Below, one piece after another: positions 1-6,845 of a stretch of 9,764 nt of DNA. The position numbers were made by a program, and so were the translations under genes. The stretch covers positions 1-9,764 of the forward strand of contig JAGOEY010000045.1 in NCBI GenBank assembly GCA_017997515.1, in the 5' to 3' direction. The notes under the pieces are model-generated. The model saw only the letters and a program-made list of their open reading frames with translations, had not been told where the DNA came from and did no database searches. Source of the DNA: Burkholderiaceae bacterium (GTDB lineage: Bacteria > Pseudomonadota > Gammaproteobacteria > Burkholderiales > Burkholderiaceae). Numbering within the stretch: position 1 is the stretch's first letter; each line of letters starts with the position of its first letter.

Positions 1-874
1 GCTGATCCTCGACGCTCGCAACGGCACCGGCGAAAGCCCGGTCTGGCACGTGGCTGAGCAGGCTTTGTACTGGGTGGACATCCCCGGCAAAACCATCAAC
101 CGCTGGTCCCCCACAGCGGGCCACCGCCAGTGGGAGACGGAAGAAATGCCCGCTTGTATCGCTGCCACGGCCACCCCAGGGCAATGGATTGCTGGCATGG
201 AAAGCGGCGTGTTCTCGCTGCAACTGCAGGACGACGGCAAGGCCCTGGCCACCCGGCTGGCCGCAGTGCCACATGCAGCACCCACGATGCGTTTCAACGA
301 CGGCCGCTGCGACCGTCAAGGGCGCTTCTGGGCCGGCACCATGCTGCTCGATATGGCCGCTGCCGCCCGTGTAGGTTGCGTCTACAGCTATGCTTCTGAT
401 AGCGAAAAGCTGGCCACTGTGCTGGACGACTTCATCGTCCCCAACGGCCTGGCCTTCAGTCCCGATGGCAAAACCATGTATGTGTCGGACTCCCACCCCA
501 CGGTGCAGCAGGTCTGGGCGTATGACTACGACACCCAGAGCGGCACCCCCAGCAACCGGCGTGTGTTTGTGGACATGAACGCATTCCCCGGCCGCCCCGA
601 TGGCGCTGCCATGGACGTGGACGGTTGTTACTGGATCTGCGGCAACGACGCCGGTCTGATCCACCGTTTCACACCCGACGGCCGGCTCGACAAGTCGCTG
701 GCTGTTCCGGTCAAGAAACCCGCGATGTGTGCTTTCGGTGGCCCGCAACTGGACACCTTGTACGTAACGTCGATCCGACCCGGCGGCGACCTCACCGACC
801 AACCTCTGGCCGGTGGCGTTTTTGCACTGCAGCCGGGTGTTTGCGGATTGCCTGAACCCGTTTTCGCTGCATAG
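1..874 (+). CDS. SMP-30/gluconolactonase/LRE family sugar lactonase (5' partial)
   Basis: A six-bladed beta-propeller lactonase that opens aldonolactones to aldonic acids using one divalent metal. The reading frame is already open at base 2 and encodes a typical SMP-30 start region (GESPVW, then LYWVDI), so the gene begins outside the window; the GTG at 50 lies inside this conserved block. About 290 residues are visible against roughly 290-300 for the family, so only a few are missing. The expected metal and active-site residues are present: Glu of GESP (codon 32), Asn of FNDG (296), Asn of VPNGLAFSPDG (443) and Asp of PDGAAMD (599). The C-terminal AFGG...LYVTS and GGVFAL blocks are also present. 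No signal peptide can be judged because the N-terminus is absent. It sits 49 bp before dctP on the same strand, probably in one operon, and would supply the lactone-opening step for the imported substrate. The family is clear; the substrate is not. Confidence 0.93.
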   Translation, partial: LILDARNGTGESPVWHVAEQALYWVDIPGKTINRWSPTAGHRQWETEEMPACIAATATPGQWIAGMESGVFSLQLQDDGKALATRLAAVPHAAPTMRFNDGRCDRQGRFWAGTMLLDMAAAARVGCVYSYASDSEKLATVLDDFIVPNGLAFSPDGKTMYVSDSHPTVQQVWAYDYDTQSGTPSNRRVFVDMNAFPGRPDGAAMDVDGCYWICGNDAGLIHRFTPDGRLDKSLAVPVKKPAMCAFGGPQLDTLYVTSIRPGGDLTDQPLAGGVFALQPGVCGLPEPVFAA

Positions 875-923
875 TTTTTTACCTGTCATTTCACCCCCCC
901 CCGCAACCCCAAGGAGACAATCC

Positions 924-1904
924 ATGACTTTCCGCCGTAACTTCCTGGCCGCCTCGGTGGCCATTCTGGCCGCCACTGCCGGCCTCCAGGCCCAAGCACA
1001 GACTGTGCTCAAGGCCACTGATACGCACCCTGCCGGTTACCCCACCGTGGTCGCCGTCGAAAACATGGGCAAGAAGCTTGAAGCGCAAACCAGCGGCCGC
1101 TACAAGGTGCAAATGTTCCCCGGTGCCGTGCTGGGCCAAGAGAAAGAAACTGTCGAACAAACCCAGATCGGCGCACTCCAGCTCAACCGCATCTCGCTGG
1201 GTGTGGTAGGCCCCGTGGTGCCTGATGTGGACGTGTTCAACATGCCCTTCGTGTTCCGCGACATCAACCACATGCGCAAGGTCATCGACGGCCCTATCGG
1301 TGACGAACTGCTGGCCAAGGTCACTGCCAGCCCTGCCCGCCTTGTGGCACTGGGCTGGATGGACGGCGGCGCTCGCAGCCTGTACACCAAGAAATTGGTC
1401 AAAACCCCTGCAGACCTGAAAGGCGTGAAAGTCCGCATGATGGGCAACCCGCTGTTCGTTGACACCATGAACGCCATGGGCGGCAACGGTATCTCGATGG
1501 CCTACGGCGAAGTGTTCAGCGCACTGCAGACCGGCGTGATCGACGGTGCGGAAAACAACCCGCCCAGCATGTTCACGTCCAACCACTTCAGCACGGGCAC
1601 CAAGTACTACGCACAAACCAACCACCTGATCATTCCAGAACTGCTGGTGATGTCCAAGGTGGCATGGGACAAGCTGACACCCGCCGACCAGGCTTTGGTC
1701 AAGAAACTGGGCCGCGAAGCCCAGCTTGAGCAGCGCGCACTGTGGGACAAGAGCGTGGAAGAACACACCGCCAAGCTCAAGGCTGCAGGTGTGGAATTCG
1801 TGCCAGTGGACCAGAAGCTGTTCTTCGACGCCACAGAACCTGTGCGTGCCAAGTACGGTGCCAAGTTCGCCGACCTGATGAAGCGCATCGCCGAAGTCAA
1901 GTAA
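924..1904 (+). CDS. dctP: TRAP transporter periplasmic substrate-binding protein, DctP family
   Basis: Periplasmic receptor that binds a carboxylated solute and delivers it to the DctQM membrane pair. The start at 924 is chosen because a strong AAGGAGA (911-917) lies 6 bases upstream and the protein then opens with a signal peptide; an in-frame ATG at 813 would run back into the lactonase gene. It is 326 residues long. Residues 1-25 form the signal, with likely cleavage after the AQA at 23-25. The family signature runs from KVRMMGNP to LQTGVIDGAENNPPS (about 169-215). Arg171 is in the place of the conserved arginine that salt-bridges the ligand carboxylate. The GAENN motif and the GWMDGGARSLYT block (144-155) resemble receptors for uronates and other sugar acids more than classic C4-dicarboxylate DctP, which fits the neighbouring sugar lactonase and dehydrogenase; this ligand guess is inference. 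The signal starts with FRRNFLA, which resembles a Tat motif. Confidence 0.95.
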   Translation: MTFRRNFLAASVAILAATAGLQAQAQTVLKATDTHPAGYPTVVAVENMGKKLEAQTSGRYKVQMFPGAVLGQEKETVEQTQIGALQLNRISLGVVGPVVPDVDVFNMPFVFRDINHMRKVIDGPIGDELLAKVTASPARLVALGWMDGGARSLYTKKLVKTPADLKGVKVRMMGNPLFVDTMNAMGGNGISMAYGEVFSALQTGVIDGAENNPPSMFTSNHFSTGTKYYAQTNHLIIPELLVMSKVAWDKLTPADQALVKKLGREAQLEQRALWDKSVEEHTAKLKAAGVEFVPVDQKLFFDATEPVRAKYGAKFADLMKRIAEVK

Positions 1905-1930
1905 GTCAGATCTCTCCGTAGCCGTTACCG

Positions 1931-1954
1931 AGGGGCGCCGCATGCGGCGCCCCT
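1931..1954 (+). promoter_or_regulatory. Perfect stem-loop between dctP and dctQ (attenuator or mRNA stabiliser)
   Basis: A perfect 24-base palindrome: AGGGGCGCCG (1931-1940), central CATG, and CGGCGCCCCT (1945-1954). It is followed by only three T residues, so it is at most a leaky terminator. It lies 27 bases after the dctP stop codon and 23 bases before dctQ. Placement after a highly expressed binding-protein gene and before the membrane genes is a known arrangement for lowering downstream transcription or protecting the 3' end of the upstream message. Which of the two operates here cannot be decided from sequence. Confidence 0.75.
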
Positions 1955-1976
1955 TTGCAAAACGACAGGCAAACCC

Positions 1977-2507
1977 ATGAAACAACTCACCCACCGCTTC
2001 TGCGACTGGCTGTACCTCGCGTGCATCTGGATCGCAGGCCTCTCGATATTCGTGATGTCACTCATCATCCCGTGGGGCATTTTTACGCGCTACGTACTCG
2101 GCACCGGCTCACAGTGGCCCGAACCTATTGCCACTCTCCTGATGGTGGTCTTCACATTTCTGGGCGCGGCGGCTGGTTACCGCGCCAATGCACATATCGC
2201 CGTGGCCATGGTGACAGGCAAGTTGCCAACCAGCGTACAAGCCATACTGGCACGCGCCATGGATGTGCTGATGCTGTTCATTGCCATTTTTATGACCTGG
2301 TATGGCGCCAAGCTCTGTATGGAAACCTGGAACCAGAGCATTGGCCAACTTCCGTGGATGCCCGTGGGTGTCACCTACCTGCCGGTGCCGATAGGCGGTG
2401 CCATCACTGCGTTGTTCGTACTGGAACGCCTTGTTTACGGCTACCAGCATCACCGGGACGTGGTTACCTATGACCACGAAAAAGTCACCGAACCTGAGGC
2501 CACCTGA
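1977..2507 (+). CDS. dctQ: TRAP transporter small permease subunit, DctQ family
   Basis: Small integral membrane subunit that partners the large DctM subunit in sodium-driven uptake. It has 176 residues, normal for the family, with four hydrophobic segments at roughly residues 12-40, 46-70, 88-108 and 123-150. The central block (PEPIATLLMVVFTFLGAAAGYRAN, followed by HIAV) is the characteristic DctQ signature between the second helix and the following loop. The ATG at 1977 has only a weak Shine-Dalgarno (ACAGG, 1965-1969). Together with the upstream hairpin this suggests lower expression than dctP. The stop codon is one base from the dctM start, so translational coupling is likely. Confidence 0.92.
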   Translation: MKQLTHRFCDWLYLACIWIAGLSIFVMSLIIPWGIFTRYVLGTGSQWPEPIATLLMVVFTFLGAAAGYRANAHIAVAMVTGKLPTSVQAILARAMDVLMLFIAIFMTWYGAKLCMETWNQSIGQLPWMPVGVTYLPVPIGGAITALFVLERLVYGYQHHRDVVTYDHEKVTEPEAT

Positions 2508-2508
2508 C

Positions 2509-3792
2509 ATGGACGCACTCGTTTTACTTGGCTCGTTCCTGGGCCTCATGATTCTGGGCTTGCCCGTGGCCTATGCCCTGGGTCTTTCCGCGCTGATTGG
2601 TGCCTGGTGGATCGACATTCCGCTGGACGCCGTGATGATCGCCATCGCCAGTGGTGTCAACAAGTTCTCGCTGCTGGCAATCCCCTTCTTCGTGCTGGCG
2701 GGTGCCATCATGGCCGAAGGTGGCATGTCGCGGCGGCTCGTGGCTTTCGCTGAGGTGCTGGTGGGCTTCATGCGTGGTGGCCTGTCGCTGGTCAACATTC
2801 TGGCGTCCACCTTCTTCGGTGCCATCTCGGGTTCGTCCATGGCGGACACAGCTTCCGTCGGCTCGGTGCTGATCCCGGAAATGGAGAAGAAAGGCTACCC
2901 ACGCGACTTCGCCACGGCGGTGACGGTCAGCGGATCGGTGCAGGCAATTCTGATCCCTCCCAGCCACAACGCCGTGATCTATTCGCTGGCGGCGGGCGGT
3001 GGCGTGTCCATCGCCGCGCTGTTCCTGGCAGGCGTGCTGCCTGGCCTGCTGCTGGGTCTGACGCTGGCCATCATGTGCCTTTTTATCGCCAAGAAGCGCG
3101 ACTTCCCCCGTGGCCGACGCATCCCGATGCGTGAAGCACTGCGCATCGTTGCCGATGCACTGTGGGGCCTGATGACCATGGTGATTATTCTGGGCGGCAT
3201 TTTGTCCGGTGTGTTCACGGCCACAGAGTCGGCATCCATCGCAGTGATATGGGCGTTCTTCGTGACGATGTTTATCTACCGCGACTACAAATGGAACGAG
3301 TTGCCCAAGCTGGTGCACCGCACGGTCAAAACGCTGGCGATTGTGATGATCCTGATCGGATTTGCCGCAGCCTTCGGCTACATCATGACGCTGATGCAGA
3401 TTCCGCAGCAGATCACCGAACTGTTCACCAGCGTCTCCAGCAACAAGTATGTTGTGCTGCTGATGATCAACATCTTGCTGCTCGTGCTGGGCACCCTGAT
3501 GGACATGGCTCCGCTGATCCTGATCATGACGCCGATTTTGCTGCCCGTCGTGATGAAGCTGGGTATCGACCCAGTGCACTTCGGCATGATCATGATGGTT
3601 AACCTCGGCATGGGTCTGATCACCCCCCCGGTGGGAGGAGTTTTGTTTGTCGGTGCTGCCGTCGCGAAATTGCCCATTGAAAAGGTCATCAAGGCGCTGT
3701 ATCCCTTCTTCGGCGCGCTGCTCCTGGTGTTGCTGGCAGTGACCTACATTCCGGCGCTGTCGCTGTGGCTGCCCAACCTGCTTCTTAAGTAA
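2509..3792 (+). CDS. dctM: TRAP transporter large permease subunit, DctM family
   Basis: Main transport subunit, an elevator-type sodium-coupled permease with many membrane helices. It has 427 residues, the usual family length. The start at 2509 has TGAGG (2495-2499) nine bases upstream, inside the end of dctQ; an in-frame ATG at 2398 would overlap dctQ by over 100 bases and is rejected. Diagnostic blocks are the first hairpin region with GAISGSSMADTASVGSVLIPEM, followed by VSGSVQAILIPPSH, and the symmetry-related second half with LGTLMDMAPLILIMTPILLPV and MGLITPPVGGVLFVG. These small-residue and Ser/Pro-rich loops form the substrate and sodium sites in the family. It completes the dctPQM set with no frame damage and is followed directly by a strong terminator. 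A homopolymer of seven C (3623-3629) lies within the conserved second hairpin. Confidence 0.95.
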   Translation: MDALVLLGSFLGLMILGLPVAYALGLSALIGAWWIDIPLDAVMIAIASGVNKFSLLAIPFFVLAGAIMAEGGMSRRLVAFAEVLVGFMRGGLSLVNILASTFFGAISGSSMADTASVGSVLIPEMEKKGYPRDFATAVTVSGSVQAILIPPSHNAVIYSLAAGGGVSIAALFLAGVLPGLLLGLTLAIMCLFIAKKRDFPRGRRIPMREALRIVADALWGLMTMVIILGGILSGVFTATESASIAVIWAFFVTMFIYRDYKWNELPKLVHRTVKTLAIVMILIGFAAAFGYIMTLMQIPQQITELFTSVSSNKYVVLLMINILLLVLGTLMDMAPLILIMTPILLPVVMKLGIDPVHFGMIMMVNLGMGLITPPVGGVLFVGAAVAKLPIEKVIKALYPFFGALLLVLLAVTYIPALSLWLPNLLLK

Positions 3793-3807
3793 GCGAAAAG
3801 CAATCAC

Positions 3808-3839
3808 AAAGGGCGCGGTGTACACCGTGCCCTTTTTTT
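3808..3839 (+). terminator. Rho-independent terminator after dctM
   Basis: GGGCGCGGTG (3811-3820) pairs with CACCGTGCCC (3823-3832), with one G-U wobble. Three A residues precede the stem and seven T residues (3833-3839) follow it, which extends the pairing. It begins 15 bases after the dctM stop codon. It marks the end of the TRAP transcript, so the following dehydrogenase needs readthrough or its own promoter. Confidence 0.92.
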
Positions 3840-3854
3840 CACCCAACTGATTCA

Positions 3855-3879
3855 ATTCAGCTCGGAATGGAGCCTGAAT
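3855..3879 (+). repeat. Imperfect hairpin in the leader of the first SDR gene
   Basis: ATTCAGCTC (3855-3863) pairs with GAG-C-CTGAAT (3870-3879), with one bulged C (3873) and a six-base loop. An adjoining GATTCA (3849-3854) offers an alternative pairing with TGAATC (3875-3880). It sits between the dctM terminator and the Shine-Dalgarno GGAGG at 3889-3893. It could be an operator for an unseen regulator or an mRNA structure affecting initiation; its function is not established. Confidence 0.4.
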
Positions 3880-3900
3880 CACACACTTGGAGGCTCTGAA

Positions 3901-4665
3901 ATGGAAGACCTGAAAGGCAAGACCGCACTCATCACGGGTGCCAGCACGGGGATTGGTGCTGCGGTGGCCATCGCTTTTGCAGCACGGGGTATGCGCGTCG
4001 CCGTGCACTACAACAGCTCTGCCGACGCGGCCAACCAGGTGGTGGCCACGATCCGTGCTGCAGGCGGCGATGCGTTTGCCTTGCAGGCGGATGTGCGCAA
4101 CACCCAGGCCATCCGCGCAGCGGTGGCGTCCGCAGCGGCACAACTTGGCCACATCGACGTGCTGGTCAACAACGCGGGCAGCCTGGTCAAACGTGCACCG
4201 ATTGCCGAGTTTGACGACGCGCTCTTCGATGAAGTGATGCACATCAATGCCCGCTCGGTGCTGGCGTTCTGCCGCGAGGTGGTGCCGCTGATGCGCACCC
4301 ACGGCCAGGGCGGCAGCATCATCAATGTGTCGTCGGTGGCGGCGCGTAATGGTGGCGGGCCGGGCGCTTACCTGTACGCTGGTGCCAAAGGTTTTGTCAG
4401 CACGGCCACCCATGGCTTGGCGAAGGAGCTGGCACCCGACAACATCCGCGTGAATGCCGTGTCACCCGGTGTGATCCAGACACCGTTCCAGGACCGCTTC
4501 TCCACCCCCGCCATCCTCGAATCGTTCAGGGCCGGTATTCCGATGGGCCGTATTGGGCGGCCGGACGAATGTATTGGCGCGTTCCTGTTCCTGGCGTCTG
4601 CAGAAATGTCGGGTTACGTGACAGGCCAGATCCTCGAAGTGAACGGGGGGCAGTACATGCCCTGA
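3901..4665 (+). CDS. Short-chain dehydrogenase/reductase (classical SDR), probable sugar dehydrogenase
   Basis: NAD(P)-dependent oxidoreductase of the classical SDR family, 254 residues, a normal length. Visible motifs are the cofactor glycine motif TGASTGIG (12-19), the adenine-pocket Asp in ADVRN (about 64), NNAG (90-93), the catalytic Asn116, Ser144/Ser145, and the Tyr159-x-x-x-Lys163 pair, then VSPGVIQTPF after the active site and the C-terminal VNGGQYMP. The start at 3901 has a perfect GGAGG (3889-3893) at 7-base spacing. It is cytosolic, with no signal. It follows the TRAP operon and shares the locus with an SMP-30 lactonase. Aldose dehydrogenases of this family often make the lactone that such a hydrolase opens, so a sugar or sugar-acid 1-dehydrogenase is the best guess. 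Substrate assignment within SDRs from sequence alone is unreliable, and a 3-oxoacyl-ACP reductase-like role cannot be excluded. Confidence 0.88.
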   Translation: MEDLKGKTALITGASTGIGAAVAIAFAARGMRVAVHYNSSADAANQVVATIRAAGGDAFALQADVRNTQAIRAAVASAAAQLGHIDVLVNNAGSLVKRAPIAEFDDALFDEVMHINARSVLAFCREVVPLMRTHGQGGSIINVSSVAARNGGGPGAYLYAGAKGFVSTATHGLAKELAPDNIRVNAVSPGVIQTPFQDRFSTPAILESFRAGIPMGRIGRPDECIGAFLFLASAEMSGYVTGQILEVNGGQYMP

Positions 4666-4739
4666 TAGACCTGCGGCATTAAAAATTTAGTATTCGACGG
4701 CTTCATCTTTTACTCCACCAAAAGCAACTGAGACAACAC

Positions 4740-5711
4740 ATGACCATGACCAAAAACCTTCTCTCCGGCCTGTTCGCCACCACCGCCCTGGCCTTCGGCC
4801 TGGCCGCACCGGCTGCAGCCCAGTCTGACTTCCCCAACCACACGGTGGAGTTGCTCGTGCCCTACCAGGCCGGTGGTGGCACCGACGGCCTGGCACGCGC
4901 CTTTGCCGATGCCAGCCGGAAACACATGTCGCAGCCCATCGTGGTGCTGAACAAACCCGGTGCCGGTGGTGCCATCGGCTGGAGTGAGGTCATCAACTCC
5001 AAGCCCGACGGCTACAAACTCGCCGTGGTCACGGTCGAGCTGCTGACGCTGCCGCATCTGGGCCTGGCCAAATTCAAATACGACGACTTCCAACCCATCG
5101 CCCAACTCAACGCCGACCCGGCCGCCATCACCGTGAAGGCAGACGCGCCCTGGAACTCGGTGGAAGAATTCCTGGCCGCGGCCAAAAAAGACCCCGGCGC
5201 GGTGCGTGTGGGCAACTCGGGCAACGGCTCGATCTGGCACCTGGCCGCAGCCGCGCTGGAAGACAAAACCAACACCAAGTTCAACCATATCCCGTTCAAC
5301 GGCGCGGCCCCTGCCGTGCTGGCGCTGCTGGGTGGCCACATTGAAGCCGTGGCCGTGAGCCCCGCCGAAGTCACCACCCATGTGCAAGGCGGCAAGCTCA
5401 AAACCCTGGTGGTTATGTCCGACAAACGCGTCAAAGGTTTCGAGAAAGTGCCCACCGCCAAAGAGCGCGGCATCGACCTGACCATTGGCACCTGGCGCGG
5501 CCTGGGTGCGCCCAAGAACACCCCGCCCGAAGTGATGGCCAAACTGCGTGAGATCACCGCCAAGACCGCTGCCGAGCAGTCGCTCAAGGATGTGATGGAC
5601 AAGCAGAACCTGGGCTATGTCTACACCGACGGTGCCACTTTCAAGGACACGCTGGCCAAGGACGACGTGTACTTCAAAGAGCTGATCACCAAGCTGAACA
5701 TCAAGCCCTGA
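4740..5711 (+). CDS. Bug/TctC family periplasmic solute-binding protein (orphan)
   Basis: Periplasmic receptor of the tripartite tricarboxylate transporter family, which usually binds carboxylates or other small organic molecules. It has 323 residues. A signal peptide covers residues 1-27, with AAPAAA before the cleavage point. Mature motifs are LLVPYQAGGGTDGLAR, NKPGAGGAIGWSEV with PDGY, the IPFNGAAPAVLALLGGHIEAVAVSP block and GLGAPKNTPPEV, all typical of Bug proteins, where two beta-alpha loops hold the ligand carboxylate. The ATG at 4740 has GAGA (4730-4733) six bases upstream; the ATG at 4746 is possible but spaced worse. No TctA or TctB permease is in the window. Orphan Bug genes are very common in Comamonadaceae and Alcaligenaceae and may share a distant permease or act in sensing. 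The lactonase follows after 29 bases and is probably co-transcribed. The 74-bp leader shows no clear promoter. Confidence 0.93.
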   Translation: MTMTKNLLSGLFATTALAFGLAAPAAAQSDFPNHTVELLVPYQAGGGTDGLARAFADASRKHMSQPIVVLNKPGAGGAIGWSEVINSKPDGYKLAVVTVELLTLPHLGLAKFKYDDFQPIAQLNADPAAITVKADAPWNSVEEFLAAAKKDPGAVRVGNSGNGSIWHLAAAALEDKTNTKFNHIPFNGAAPAVLALLGGHIEAVAVSPAEVTTHVQGGKLKTLVVMSDKRVKGFEKVPTAKERGIDLTIGTWRGLGAPKNTPPEVMAKLREITAKTAAEQSLKDVMDKQNLGYVYTDGATFKDTLAKDDVYFKELITKLNIKP

Positions 5712-5740
5712 GCGTCCACCACACACAGCAGGAGACATCC

Positions 5741-6835
5741 ATGAATTCAAGGAACTCTTCATCTGCCAAGGTGCTGCGCACGGCCCTGGCCGTTGCATGT
5801 GGCCTGGCCGCAGGCAGCGCTTCTGCCGCCACCTGGGTGTATGTGTCCAACGCCGACAGCCAGGAGATTTCGGTGCTGGAGCTGGACCGCAGCCAGGGCA
5901 CCGTCAAACCGGTGGAGACGGTCAACGTCGGCGGGCAGGTCATGCCCATGGCGGTGAGCCCCGACAAACGGTTTCTCTATGCCGCACTGCGCTCACAGCC
6001 ATTCCGCGTCACCAGCTTCGCCATCGACCCGGCCACCGGCAAACTGCGCAAGCTGGGTGAGGCCCCACTGGCCGACAGCATGGCCAACATCGACACCGAT
6101 GCCACCGGCACCTGGCTGTTCGCTGCGTCCTATCCCGGCCACAAAATCACGGTCAACAGCATCGACAAGGAAGGCAAGGTCGGGGCTATCCAGCAACTGG
6201 TGCCTACCGCACCCAACGCCCACGCCATCCACGCCGATGCCAACAATCGCTTCGTGCTGGCCACCAGCCTGGGCGGCGACAACGTCTCTGCCTGGCGCTT
6301 CGACGCCACCACGGGCCGCCTGACACCGAACGAGCCCGCGCTGACCACCACCCCGCCAAAATCAGGCCCACGCCATATCGTCTGGGACAAAGCCCAGCGT
6401 TATGCGTACCTGCTGAACGAGCTGGACGCCTCGCTCCAGGTGTTTGCCTGGGACGGTGCCAAAGGCACGCTGCAGCCCCTGCAAAGCACCACGACCCTGC
6501 CTGCGGGCTTTACCGGTAAACCCTGGGCGGCAGACATCCACCTGAGCCCTGACGGGCGCCACCTCTACGCCTCGGAGCGCACGTCCAGCACCCTGTCCAC
6601 CTTCCGCGTGGATGCGGCCACCGGCAAACTGCAGCCATTGGGCCAGACACCGACCGAAAAAACACCGCGTGGTTTCGCCATCGACTCCAGCGGCCGTTTC
6701 CTGATCGCAGCGGGGCAGGAATCCCACAGCGTGTCGGTGCACCCGATTGACCCCGCCACCGGGGCGCTGGGCACACCGAAGCAGCTGCCCGTGGGCAAGA
6801 ACCCGAACTGGGTGGAAATCGTCGATTTCCCCTGA
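5741..6835 (+). CDS. Exported lactonase of the 6-phosphogluconolactonase (Pgl/YbhE) beta-propeller family
   Basis: Seven-bladed propeller protein of the lactonase family (PF10282 type), 364 residues including a signal peptide. The start at 5741 has AGGAGA (5730-5735) at ideal spacing. The N-terminus is basic, then hydrophobic (about 14-26), ending in ASA (27-29), so export to the periplasm is predicted. The mature part resembles cytosolic E. coli Pgl as I remember it: GPRH (209-212), LLNELDAS (224-231), WAADIHLSPDGRHLYASER (262-280), PRGFAID (309-315), LIAAGQESHSVSV (321-333) and a terminal NPNWVEIV. Repeated DPATGKL-type turns mark the blades. Known Pgl hydrolyses 6-phosphoglucono-1,5-lactone in the cytosol. 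A periplasmic version should not meet phosphosugars, so unphosphorylated aldonolactones, such as those made by periplasmic aldose dehydrogenases, are a likelier substrate (inference). It is probably co-transcribed with the upstream Bug gene. Confidence 0.88.
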   Translation: MNSRNSSSAKVLRTALAVACGLAAGSASAATWVYVSNADSQEISVLELDRSQGTVKPVETVNVGGQVMPMAVSPDKRFLYAALRSQPFRVTSFAIDPATGKLRKLGEAPLADSMANIDTDATGTWLFAASYPGHKITVNSIDKEGKVGAIQQLVPTAPNAHAIHADANNRFVLATSLGGDNVSAWRFDATTGRLTPNEPALTTTPPKSGPRHIVWDKAQRYAYLLNELDASLQVFAWDGAKGTLQPLQSTTTLPAGFTGKPWAADIHLSPDGRHLYASERTSSTLSTFRVDAATGKLQPLGQTPTEKTPRGFAIDSSGRFLIAAGQESHSVSVHPIDPATGALGTPKQLPVGKNPNWVEIVDFP

Positions 6836-6845
6836 GAGCATCCCT

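Noticed and set aside
388..411. Small palindrome GCTAT...ATAGC followed by GAAAAGC inside the SMP-30 gene, reminiscent of a dispersed repeat
   Set aside because: It encodes an ordinary part of the propeller with no insertion in the protein; chance codon use is sufficient.
829..880. Possible terminator at the end of the SMP-30 gene (GCAGC-CGGGT ... ACCCG ... GCTGC then TTTTTT)
   Set aside because: The arms are interrupted, the loop is 17 bases and it lies inside the coding end; dctP follows closely, so an operon is more likely. At best a weak pause site.
891..1994. Minus-strand open frame of 367 codons opposite dctP
   Set aside because: Low-complexity His/Val-rich product, entirely antisense to a certain gene, with no family resemblance.
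2524..4413. Very long open frame on the minus strand (about 629 codons) opposite dctM and the first SDR
   Set aside because: Its product is a His/Gln/Arg-rich sequence with no domain. It is antisense to two well-supported genes and crosses a terminator; it is a by-product of high-GC codon bias.
4710..5798. Minus-strand open frame of 362 codons opposite the Bug gene
   Set aside because: Gly/His-rich shadow of the real gene with no recognisable domain.
5741..5830. Lipoprotein signal in the exported lactonase (Cys20 in LAVAC)
   Set aside because: The hydrophobic stretch before Cys20 is only about six residues after Arg13, and position -3 is Ala; a Sec signal ending at ASA (27-29) fits better.
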